Positions 1-5,447 of a stretch of DNA of 9,565 nt are shown here, piece after piece. Below the pieces are notes generated by a model. The model searched no databases, was not told the origin of the DNA, and worked only from the letters and a program-made list of their open reading frames with translations. Position 1 is the stretch's first letter. Every line of letters starts with the position of its first letter. This DNA comes from an uncultured Neomegalonema sp. Its GTDB lineage: Bacteria > Pseudomonadota > Alphaproteobacteria > Rhodobacterales > Rhodobacteraceae. The translations under genes were made by a program, and so were the position numbers. The stretch spans positions 1 through 9,565 of the forward strand of contig CALGNW010000309.1 in NCBI GenBank assembly GCA_937958345.1, written 5' to 3'.

Positions 1-258
1 GAAAAATCGACCGCCATCCTCCGCCATATCGCAGAGATCACCGAAGGTAAGACCCCGCTGGTCGGCGTCGGCGGTGTCGGGTCCGCCGAACAGGCCTATG
101 CGAAAATCCGCGCGGGCGCGTCACTGGTACAGCTTTACACCGCGCTGTCCTATCACGGCATGGACCTCGTCCCCCGCATCGTAAAGGGCCTCGCCAAGCT
201 GCTGGAACGCGACGGTTTCGCCACGATCGCAGATGCGGTCGGCGCTGATTTGAAGTGA
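1..258 (+). CDS. pyrD: Dihydroorotate dehydrogenase (quinone), C-terminal part
   Basis: This is the final 85 codons of a gene that begins upstream of the window, read in frame 1 to TGA at 256-258. The enzyme oxidises dihydroorotate to orotate in pyrimidine synthesis; class 2 enzymes are membrane-associated and pass electrons to quinone. The visible part carries the FMN-phosphate-binding end of the barrel: LVGVGGVGSAEQAYAKIRAG, then ASLVQLYTAL, and the closing helix with LLERDGFATIADAVG. These three blocks in this order are characteristic of the class 2 PyrD C-terminus. No terminator follows. The -35 element proposed for the next operon overlaps the pyrD stop codon, so some read-through from pyrD into the toxin-antitoxin genes is possible. 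The identification is firm; the class 2 assignment rests on recalled family pattern. Confidence 0.93.
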   Translation, partial: EKSTAILRHIAEITEGKTPLVGVGGVGSAEQAYAKIRAGASLVQLYTALSYHGMDLVPRIVKGLAKLLERDGFATIADAVGADLK

Positions 259-300
259 CATCTTCACGAAACTTACGTAAAGTACGAATTGTACAATTCG
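255..300 (+). promoter_or_regulatory. Promoter and palindromic operator of the toxin-antitoxin operon
   Basis: A candidate sigma-70-type promoter has -35 GTGACA at 255-260 (5 of 6 matches to TTGACA) and -10 TAAAGT at 278-283 (4 of 6), with a 17-bp spacer. The expected start of transcription, near 290, falls inside a perfect 16-bp palindrome, CGAATTGTACAATTCG, at 285-300. A second small palindrome, TTACGTAA, lies at 273-280 just before the -10. Type II antitoxins of the Phd/YefM family usually bind palindromes over their own promoter with toxin as co-repressor, so this is the expected position for an autoregulatory operator. The palindrome is directly visible; its binding partner is inferred. 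Confidence 0.65.
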
Positions 301-309
301 GAGGGTGTG

Positions 310-582
310 ATGTCTGATCCGGTAACCTTGGCGGACGCGCGGGACTCGCTCGGCGATCTGGTCAACCGTGCGCATTACGGTGACGAACGGGTTCTGTTGA
401 CGAAGCGGGGAAAGCCTGTGGCGGCGATTGTCTCTCTGGCTGATCTTGATGCGTTGGAGGCATATGAATCCGCCGAAGACGAAAAGGTTCTAAAGCAAGC
501 GAGAGCGGAAGACGATGGCACGCGAATCCCGCTCGAAGACATCATCGCAGACCACAAGGCCCTCAGCGCCGACGGAAAATAA
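310..582 (+). CDS. Phd/YefM (RelB-like) type II antitoxin
   Basis: A 90-residue antitoxin that would neutralise the overlapping toxin and, with it, repress the operon. Residues 4-50 fit the Phd/YefM fold: PVTLADARDSLGDLVNRAHY is the DNA-binding, dimerising N-terminus, followed by the beta-hairpin ERVLLTKRGKPVAAIVSLADL. The acidic tail (about 52-90, YESAEDEKVLKQARAEDDG onward) is the expected flexible toxin-binding segment. I chose ATG at 310 because GGAGGG at 300-305 sits four bases upstream and the family begins close to the LADAR motif. An in-frame TTG at 289 would add seven residues but lies inside the operator palindrome and near the predicted transcription start, so it is unlikely. The toxin gene starts within this gene, which suggests translational coupling. 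Confidence 0.88.
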   Translation: MSDPVTLADARDSLGDLVNRAHYGDERVLLTKRGKPVAAIVSLADLDALEAYESAEDEKVLKQARAEDDGTRIPLEDIIADHKALSADGK

Positions 583-835
583 CTGGCGCATTACGTTTCT
601 GAAAAGGGCACAGCGGGATTTCCGCAGCTTGGATGCGGTCGCGCGACAGCGGATTTTGGACGGCTTGGAGCGCCTGCGTGCCGACCCCTATGCGGCGTCG
701 AACGTGAAACGGATGAAGGGGCAGGACGCCTTTCGCTGCCGTGTTGGCGATTTCCGGATTTTGTACACGCTGATTGATGCCGAGCTTGTTGTCGAAGTCA
801 TTCGCATCGGCAACCGCCGCGACGTCTATCGTTAG
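515..835 (+). CDS. RelE/ParE family toxin
   Basis: A 106-residue protein, or about 83 residues if counted from the conserved core. The core starts at W24 (WRITFLKRAQRDF), followed by the helical hairpin to about residue 58, then the beta-sheet motif RCRVGDFRILYTL (75-87) and the C-terminal IGNRRDVYR (98-106). This matches RelE-type ribosome-dependent mRNA interferases. The arginines R76, R81, R101 and R102 and Y105 are in the positions expected for RNA contacts, although family members often have His where N100 stands. ATG at 515 is the only conventional start ahead of the core, with GGAAG at 507-511. It gives an unusual 68-base overlap with the antitoxin and a Ser/Thr-rich 23-residue leader. 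ParE-like gyrase inhibition cannot be excluded from sequence alone. The stop TAG at 833-835 overlaps the stop of the opposing MATE gene. Confidence 0.85.
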   Translation: MARESRSKTSSQTTRPSAPTENNWRITFLKRAQRDFRSLDAVARQRILDGLERLRADPYAASNVKRMKGQDAFRCRVGDFRILYTLIDAELVVEVIRIGNRRDVYR

Positions 836-2157
836 CGCACTGCCCCCGCCCGCCTCTCCAGTACGGGATAGAGCCACAGCAGGCTTGCGGCGCGCAGGCC
901 GAGGAATAAATGGATCGCGGCCCAGACCCCGTGATTTCCGAATGCCTCGGCCAATATCCATCCCGCCGGAAAATAGATCGCGGCGGCGAAGATCATCGCG
1001 TTGCGCATCAGCGTCGTCTCGGTTGCGCCGATGAAAATACCGTCCAGCTGAAACGCGGCAAAGCCGACTGCGGGAACCAGCGCGGCCCATAGGGCATACT
1101 CCCGCGCCAGCGCGCGAACGCTCTCGACATTCGTCAGCGCGTCGATGGCAACGCCCGCCAGCAAAACAAAGACCACCGAGACCAGTGCGGCCAGCGCACC
1201 CGACCACACGGTCGATATCACCGCCGCCTGTCGCAGTGCCTTCGGATCATTCGCGCCGCGTGCCTGACCGACCAGACTTTCGGCGGCCATGGCAAACCCG
1301 TCCAGCCCATAGGCCGAGATGATAAAGAACTGCCACAGTACCACATTCGCGGCCAGCACCTCGTCTCCCTGTAAACTGCCCAGACGCATGATCCATGCGA
1401 ACCCCAATGTCAGCAGCAGCGTGCGGATAAAGATATCGCGGTTCATCGCCATGACCCGCCACAGCTCGGTGCGTTCCAGAATGCGCGGCCATACGATCCG
1501 CCATCCCGGCGGTGCAATGGCGGCGACGCGTTTGCGCGCGATCCACAGTGCAAAACCCAGCCCGATCCCGTTGGCAATCACGGTGGCCAGCGCAACGCCT
1601 GTTATGCCCATCTCCAGCCCGACAGCCAGTGACAGGCTCAGCGCGATGTTGGACAGGGTGATAACAAGCTGATGCTGAAACAACCGGTTCGTCAGCTCTT
1701 GTCCCGTGAACCAACCCAGCAGCGCATAGTTCGCCAATTCGAACGGCGCGCCCCAGATGCGGATGCTGAAATACTGTGCTGCGAGGCCCTCGGTCTGCGC
1801 GCCTGCCTCGAAAATTTGCAACCCCAGCCACAGCAAAGGCGTCTGAAAAGCGATGAGTGTAACCGCGATACAGGCGGCAATCACCAGCGTGCGGAGCAGG
1901 GTGTTCAGAACCCGCCCGTAATTTCCCGCCCCCAATGCCTGTGCCGATTGCCCCGAACATCCCAGTTGCAGAAAATTAAAGCTGGTGAACAAGATCGCGA
2001 ACAACTCGGCCCCGATCCCCACGCCGGCCAGCGCAAAGGCTGAACCGAGGTTGCCGATGATGGCGGTGTCGATTGCCCCCTGAATCGGAACAGTCGCGTT
2101 TGACAGGACCACGGGCGCGGCAATCAGCAGAACCCGTGCGCCCGTAACCGGCGTCAT
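832..2157 (-). CDS. MATE family efflux transporter, DinF-like
   Basis: A 441-residue integral membrane protein of normal MATE length, with hydrophobic segments spread over its whole length as expected for twelve helices. MATE proteins export organic cations, drugs or metabolites using a proton or sodium gradient. DinF-subfamily signatures are visible: DTAIIGNLG at 30-38, with D30 at the position of the TM1 aspartate used for cation coupling; YGLDGFAMAAESLVGQARGA at 283-302; and QLDGIFIGATETTLMRNAM at 370-388. I chose ATG at 2157 because it overlaps the upstream thioesterase stop as ATGA, has AGGA six bases ahead, and starts directly before the first hydrophobic segment; a longer reading adds a basic, non-conserved leader. 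It is the last gene of a three-gene operon. Its TAA overlaps the toxin stop from the other strand, which leaves no room for a terminator between them. Substrate unknown. Confidence 0.9.
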   Translation of the reverse strand: MTPVTGARVLLIAAPVVLSNATVPIQGAIDTAIIGNLGSAFALAGVGIGAELFAILFTSFNFLQLGCSGQSAQALGAGNYGRVLNTLLRTLVIAACIAVTLIAFQTPLLWLGLQIFEAGAQTEGLAAQYFSIRIWGAPFELANYALLGWFTGQELTNRLFQHQLVITLSNIALSLSLAVGLEMGITGVALATVIANGIGLGFALWIARKRVAAIAPPGWRIVWPRILERTELWRVMAMNRDIFIRTLLLTLGFAWIMRLGSLQGDEVLAANVVLWQFFIISAYGLDGFAMAAESLVGQARGANDPKALRQAAVISTVWSGALAALVSVVFVLLAGVAIDALTNVESVRALAREYALWAALVPAVGFAAFQLDGIFIGATETTLMRNAMIFAAAIYFPAGWILAEAFGNHGVWAAIHLFLGLRAASLLWLYPVLERRAGAVR

Positions 2158-2615
2158 CCCCCGTCCTGCGGCAACAGGAAATGCCCGTGTGCGGCGACGA
2201 ACGGCTTGCCGCGTTCTTCCTGCCATGCCTCGACACGCACATTTGCAATGCGGCGTCCCCGGCGCAGGATGATCGCGCGGGCATAGGCATCCTGCGGCTT
2301 GCCCGACCGCAGATAATCAATCGTGAAATCCACCGTTTTCGGCTGCGGCGCAAACGTCCCGTCCCAGCCCTGATCTGCGCTCATACGCTCCAGTGCGGCG
2401 ACCCAGGCCAGCGATGTCAGGGCGGTAATTTCCAGAAACGCACCCGTTGCGCCGCCATGGAGGGCGGGCAGCATCGGGTTTCCGATCAGCTCGGGCGCAT
2501 AGACCAGTTGCCCCGTCACCTCGTCGCCGCGCCGCTGGAACTGCACGCCCAAAAAGGTGATGTACGGGATTTTCGCGGTCAGCGCCGCAAAGGCATCGTC
2601 CTGTGTCCCGCTCAT
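2154..2615 (-). CDS. PaaI-type hotdog thioesterase (first paralogue)
   Basis: A 153-residue single-domain hotdog protein, predicted to hydrolyse acyl- or aryl-CoA thioesters in the cytoplasm. The core motif LPALHGGATGAFLEI (49-63) carries the HGG turn at 53-55 and E62, which lies on the hotdog helix where PaaI-type enzymes keep their catalytic acidic residue. It is followed by the beta-strand segment KTVDFTIDYLRSGKP and the closing strands ARAIILRRGRRIANVRVEAW. PaaI-type enzymes act on CoA esters of phenylacetate derivatives or medium-chain acids; the substrate here cannot be read from sequence. The gene overlaps both neighbours by ATGA (start at 2613-2615, stop at 2154-2156), so all three genes are likely translated in a coupled way. 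It is clearly diverged from the next paralogue, so this is not a recent duplication. Confidence 0.87.
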   Translation of the reverse strand: MSGTQDDAFAALTAKIPYITFLGVQFQRRGDEVTGQLVYAPELIGNPMLPALHGGATGAFLEITALTSLAWVAALERMSADQGWDGTFAPQPKTVDFTIDYLRSGKPQDAYARAIILRRGRRIANVRVEAWQEERGKPFVAAHGHFLLPQDGG

Positions 2616-3076
2616 GCCTTGCCGCCCTTGTAGTTGAGGATAAAGGCCGCCGAGGCGGTGGCAATCGGATCATCACGGCTTTCGTGATAGGCGACAGCGC
2701 GCACAAACCCGACCGAGCGGGTTGCGCGGTAACAATGGGCATGGGCATAGACCGGCTTTTCCGGTGTCGCGGGGCGCATGTAGTTAATCCGCAGATCCAG
2801 CGTGGCTGTCGACGCGGGTTTCTTCGACGACATCATCACGGCGGTTCCGCAGCAGGTATCCAACAGCGCCGTAATGGCCCCGCCGTGCATGACGCCGGTT
2901 TCCGGGTCCCCGATCAGGCGGGGATCATAGGGAATCATCATCACGGCCTCGTCCGGCTCGCGCGATACCAGCCGCATGCCCAGCTCGCGCGAATGGGGGA
3001 TCGCGGTCATCAGCAATCCGTCTTCACCGGCCTGCGGGTCGGGGGCCATCCAGTCTTTGAATTCGTTGTCACTCAT
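2612..3076 (-). CDS. PaaI-type hotdog thioesterase (second paralogue)
   Basis: A 154-residue hotdog thioesterase and the first gene of the minus-strand operon. The central motif GVMHGGAITALLDTCCGTAVMM (61-82) has HGG at 64-66 and D73 at the usual catalytic acid position of PaaI-like enzymes. It continues with TATLDLRINYMRPATP (90-105), the typical thioesterase-superfamily strand, and SVGFVRAVAYHE further on. I chose ATG at 3076: the region upstream in frame can only start at TTG (3127), has no family-like sequence, and runs up to the terminator of the preceding gene. A modest AGAGAG lies about five bases before the ATG. The promoter must lie in the 60 bases between 3077 and the terminator at 3137, but I see no strong -35/-10 pair there. 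The substrate is unknown; two different hotdog enzymes side by side suggest different chain or ring specificity, or a hetero-oligomer. Confidence 0.86.
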   Translation of the reverse strand: MSDNEFKDWMAPDPQAGEDGLLMTAIPHSRELGMRLVSREPDEAVMMIPYDPRLIGDPETGVMHGGAITALLDTCCGTAVMMSSKKPASTATLDLRINYMRPATPEKPVYAHAHCYRATRSVGFVRAVAYHESRDDPIATASAAFILNYKGGKA

Positions 3077-3136
3077 GGCGGCTCTCTGCGAAACTGTCTG
3101 CGTCCGGCGTAACGCTTCGTGCCGCAAGCCGAAACC

Positions 3137-3167
3137 AAAAAAGGGCGCTCCGCACGGAACGCCCTTT
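3137..3167 (-). terminator. Rho-independent terminator of the acidic membrane-protein gene
   Basis: Read on the minus strand, a 12-bp stem (3167-3156 with 3151-3140) closes a four-base GTGC loop and runs into six U residues (3142-3137). The stem contains GGGCG paired with CGCCC and one U·G wobble, which would be a C/A mismatch if read on the plus strand. The hairpin therefore favours the minus direction. It sits 23 bases after the stop of the gene ending at 3190 and upstream of the thioesterase operon, so the two minus-strand units are probably transcribed separately. Confidence 0.88.
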
Positions 3168-3189
3168 GATACTTTGATGATGAGGCGGC

Positions 3190-4749
3190 TTACATGCCGG
3201 TCAGGAATTTATACCCGAACCAACCCAACCCGCCGAGCAGGATAGCCGCACCGCCGCCGAGGATCGGCGCGATGATCTGGCTTTTCTTACGCTCGTCATC
3301 GAGCGTTTCTTCCCAGCTTTCGTCGTCAGCGTCGGCATAATCGTCGGTTGCGTCCACGGACATGTCATCGGATTCAAAGGCCGCGACAAGATCATCTTCG
3401 TCCATATCGGCCTTGGCTTCCGCTTTCTTGTCTTTGCGCGCGGGCATCAGACCCGAGAGCAGACCCTTTTTCGCGGGTGCGGCGCTGTCTTCGACAACCG
3501 GAAGGTCGTCCAATTCAGCCGATGTTTCAAGCGATCCCGTGTCGGCTTTGCCTTTGCGGGCGGCCAAAAAGCGCGAGAACAGGCCCTTTTTCGGTGCTTC
3601 GTCCGTTGCATTCACCGAAGCGGTAACCTTCGCCGTCTTCTTTTTCCTGCCGGGCTGGCCGGCAACAGCAGCCGCTTCTTCCTCGGCAGCGGCGATGGCG
3701 GCTGCCTCTTCTTCGGCGGCACCACTGCGCAGTTTGCGGCGCAGACTGTTAATGGACGGCTTGCCCTCGTCGTCGAAGATTTTCTCGAAATCTTCGTCCA
3801 GACGCGACTTGCGGGCACGGTCGCGGCGGCGACCCCGCGCGCCGGGAATGATGCGCAGGCCGTCTGCATCCAGTTCCGGCTCGTCCTCTACCTGAGCGTT
3901 TTCAACGGCTTCGACGCTTTCGGCTGCGACCTCTTCGTCCTCGGCGTCATGCTGACGGCCACGGCGCGAAATGGTGACCGACTGTTCCTCGGTCATCGGT
4001 GCGGCCTCGACAACGGCCTCCGGTTCCCGTGCTTTCGGCTTGTCCGGCGAGACAACGGTCGCGGTGCTGGAGGACGGAGCGGATGCTGCAATGACCGGTG
4101 CTTCGGTTTCCGGGGTTGCGGCGACCGGTTCGGTGGCGGGGGCGGCGGTTTCTGCGGTGACCGGCGGCACATCGCCCGCGGCTGCGGCACGTGCGGCCTC
4201 CAGTTTGGCCATCCGCTGCTTCATGGTTTTCGAAGGCGTCCAGCGTTTGGTGCCGACGCGGCGGTCATCGACCAGTTCGCTGACACGTTTAGTTGTGCTG
4301 CCGCGTGATTCGTCGAATTGCGATTCGGCGGCTTGGGCGATCCGGTCGAATATATCCACGGGGCCGGATGCGGCCTTTGATCGTTCCAGTTCGCGCTCTG
4401 CTGCTGCGATATGGGGTGCGACGGACTCGTCGCGCGGTGACGAGGGGCTAGCCATCTCGGCGGCGAAATCCAGAACACGATCGTCGAGATCGTCTTCGTT
4501 TTCCGCAAGGGCCCCGATCGCATGTCCGAATTTGCTCATGGCATCATCGCCTGTCTGTTTTGCTGCTGCGCCTTGTTCCGCTAGATCGGAGGGCACAGCT
4601 TCGTTTTGGCTGTCGTCAGTGTCGTTTTCGTCCGGTCCGTCGCGGACGGCATCCATCCAGGCGTCATCACTCTGTGCTTCAAGATCGACCGTTTTCCGGT
4701 CCAGTGCGGTTGCTGCCGCATCATCCTGTCGTAGTTCGGTTGACGTCAT
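3190..4749 (-). CDS. Acidic low-complexity protein with one C-terminal membrane anchor
   Basis: I do not recognise this 519-residue protein. It is rich in Ala, Glu, Asp and Ser and probably largely disordered to about residue 490. RKK at 487-489 precedes one hydrophobic, glycine-rich segment at about 492-513 (IIAPILGGGAAILLGGLGWF), and only a few residues follow. The basic flank suggests a cytoplasmic bulk with a membrane-held tail. Visible repeats are a tandem decapeptide AAEEEAAAIA / AAEEEAAAVA (344-363) and a basic amphipathic motif, PKKGLFSRFLAARKGK (386-401) and AKKGLLSGLMPARKDK (426-441), exactly 40 residues apart. Better-ordered islands may be 128-150, 168-192 (basic, helical) and 298-343 (IIPGARGRRRDRARKSRLDE, then EKIFDDEGKPSINSLRRKLR). 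I chose ATG at 4749 because GGAAG lies six bases upstream; an in-frame ATG at 4884 would add 45 residues but lies in the promoter region. A role in membrane organisation or scaffolding is only a guess. Confidence 0.75.
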   Translation of the reverse strand: MTSTELRQDDAAATALDRKTVDLEAQSDDAWMDAVRDGPDENDTDDSQNEAVPSDLAEQGAAAKQTGDDAMSKFGHAIGALAENEDDLDDRVLDFAAEMASPSSPRDESVAPHIAAAERELERSKAASGPVDIFDRIAQAAESQFDESRGSTTKRVSELVDDRRVGTKRWTPSKTMKQRMAKLEAARAAAAGDVPPVTAETAAPATEPVAATPETEAPVIAASAPSSSTATVVSPDKPKAREPEAVVEAAPMTEEQSVTISRRGRQHDAEDEEVAAESVEAVENAQVEDEPELDADGLRIIPGARGRRRDRARKSRLDEDFEKIFDDEGKPSINSLRRKLRSGAAEEEAAAIAAAEEEAAAVAGQPGRKKKTAKVTASVNATDEAPKKGLFSRFLAARKGKADTGSLETSAELDDLPVVEDSAAPAKKGLLSGLMPARKDKKAEAKADMDEDDLVAAFESDDMSVDATDDYADADDESWEETLDDERKKSQIIAPILGGGAAILLGGLGWFGYKFLTGM

Positions 4750-4888
4750 AGATTTCTTCCACGCGATGGTCACGCACAGGTCTGCCGACGAGCCTGCGCC
4801 CTCATCTACGTCGATTATCTTTAAGATTGATCTAACATTGCCGACGTACAGGATAGAGAAGTCGTAAATTCGTGTTCCGGTCATATAT

Positions 4889-4908
4889 TGACGTTAACGT
4901 AAGCGTCA
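4889..4908. promoter_or_regulatory. MerR-type operator dyad in the divergent intergenic region
   Basis: A 20-bp imperfect dyad, TGACGTTAAC followed by GTAAGCGTCA, pairs at eight of ten positions and contains the perfect 10-bp palindrome ACGTTAACGT (4891-4900). It lies 16 bases before the MerR start codon, as expected for a self-binding MerR-family site. From memory it resembles the TTGACGTTAACGT-type motif assigned to LiuR-like regulators of branched-chain and fatty-acid catabolism; I could not check this. Promoter elements flank it on both strands. For the plus strand, TATATT at 4884-4889 is a good -10 with no clear -35, or TTGACG (4888-4893) pairs with TAAAAG (4911-4916), though that would give an almost leaderless transcript. 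For the minus strand, CTGACG (4909-4904) pairs with TATATG (4887-4882) at 16 bp. Confidence 0.68.
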
Positions 4909-4923
4909 GGTAAAAGGGCGTCC

Positions 4924-5340
4924 ATGATGAATGCAGAATTGACCAGACCCGACGACGGGGCCGTTTTCACAGTAACGCAGCTTTGCCGCGAGTTTGATGT
5001 GACTCCGCGCGCCCTGAGGTTTTATGAATCCAAGGGTCTGCTGCACCCCAGCCGTCAGGATACCCGCCGGCGTTTCGGTAACCGTGACCGTGCCCGCCTT
5101 GCGCTGATCCTGCGCGGCAAGCGCTTCGGATTCAGTTTGGCCGAGATCGGGGAACTGCTGGACCTGTATGATACCGGCGATTCGCAGGTCACCCAGCTGA
5201 CCCGCACCATCGAAACCGCCGAGCAGCGTTTGTCGGAGATGCGGCGTCAGCGCGAAGAGTTGGATGTCGGGATTGTCGAGCTTGAGGAGCAACTGAGCCT
5301 CGTGCGCGATATTCTCGGAAAGAAAAAAGCGGGCGGGTAA
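4924..5340 (+). CDS. MerR family transcriptional regulator (LiuR-like)
   Basis: A 138-residue regulator. The N-terminal winged helix-turn-helix spans about 15-83: FTVTQLCREFDVTPRALRFY is the MerR recognition segment, followed by ESKGLLHPSRQD, RRRFGNRDRARLALIL and GFSLAEIGELLDLYD. A coiled-coil dimerisation helix follows (about 90-133, IETAEQRLSEMRRQREELDV onward). The only cysteine is C21 inside the HTH, so the metal-binding loop of true MerR, CueR or ZntR is missing. This fits the MerR subgroup that controls acyl-CoA catabolism (LiuR-like), and the acyl-CoA dehydrogenase and thiolase downstream agree. The effector would be an acyl-CoA or related metabolite, by inference only. ATG at 4924 or the adjacent ATG at 4927 are both possible; AAGGG at 4914-4918 serves either. 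The dyad just upstream suggests autoregulation and possible control of the divergent gene. Confidence 0.88.
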   Translation: MMNAELTRPDDGAVFTVTQLCREFDVTPRALRFYESKGLLHPSRQDTRRRFGNRDRARLALILRGKRFGFSLAEIGELLDLYDTGDSQVTQLTRTIETAEQRLSEMRRQREELDVGIVELEEQLSLVRDILGKKKAGG

Positions 5341-5447
5341 ACGCAAGGCAGAATATGGCGGCCCGCCCGGCGCGGTGGTCCGCACTTACAAAAAGCGGCG
5401 AGCGCGGACATCGCGGTTATTCTCGCTGACAGAAGGGATGGAGAACC
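5341..5447. other. Intergenic region between the regulator and the dehydrogenase
   Basis: The 107 bases hold no gene. There is no copy of the TGACG-type dyad found upstream of the regulator and no hairpin with a U-tract. Separated repeats GTCCGC (5379-5384) and GCGGAC (5404-5409) could form a weak stem with a 19-base loop. The most economical reading is that the dehydrogenase is transcribed with the regulator, but a separate promoter cannot be excluded. Confidence 0.4.

Noticed and set aside
273..280. TTACGTAA as a second site for the MerR-type regulator
   Set aside because: It shares only the ACGT core with the dyad at 4889-4908 and lacks the flanking TGACG/CGTCA arms; an eight-base palindrome is common by chance.
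3971..4867. 298-residue plus-strand open frame opposite the acidic protein gene
   Set aside because: Ser/Ala/Arg-rich antisense shadow, typical of the reverse strand of an Ala/Glu/Asp-rich GC-rich gene; no start signals or domain.
5379..5409. GTCCGC ... GCGGAC as a terminator after the MerR gene
   Set aside because: Only six pairs with a 19-base loop and no U-tract.
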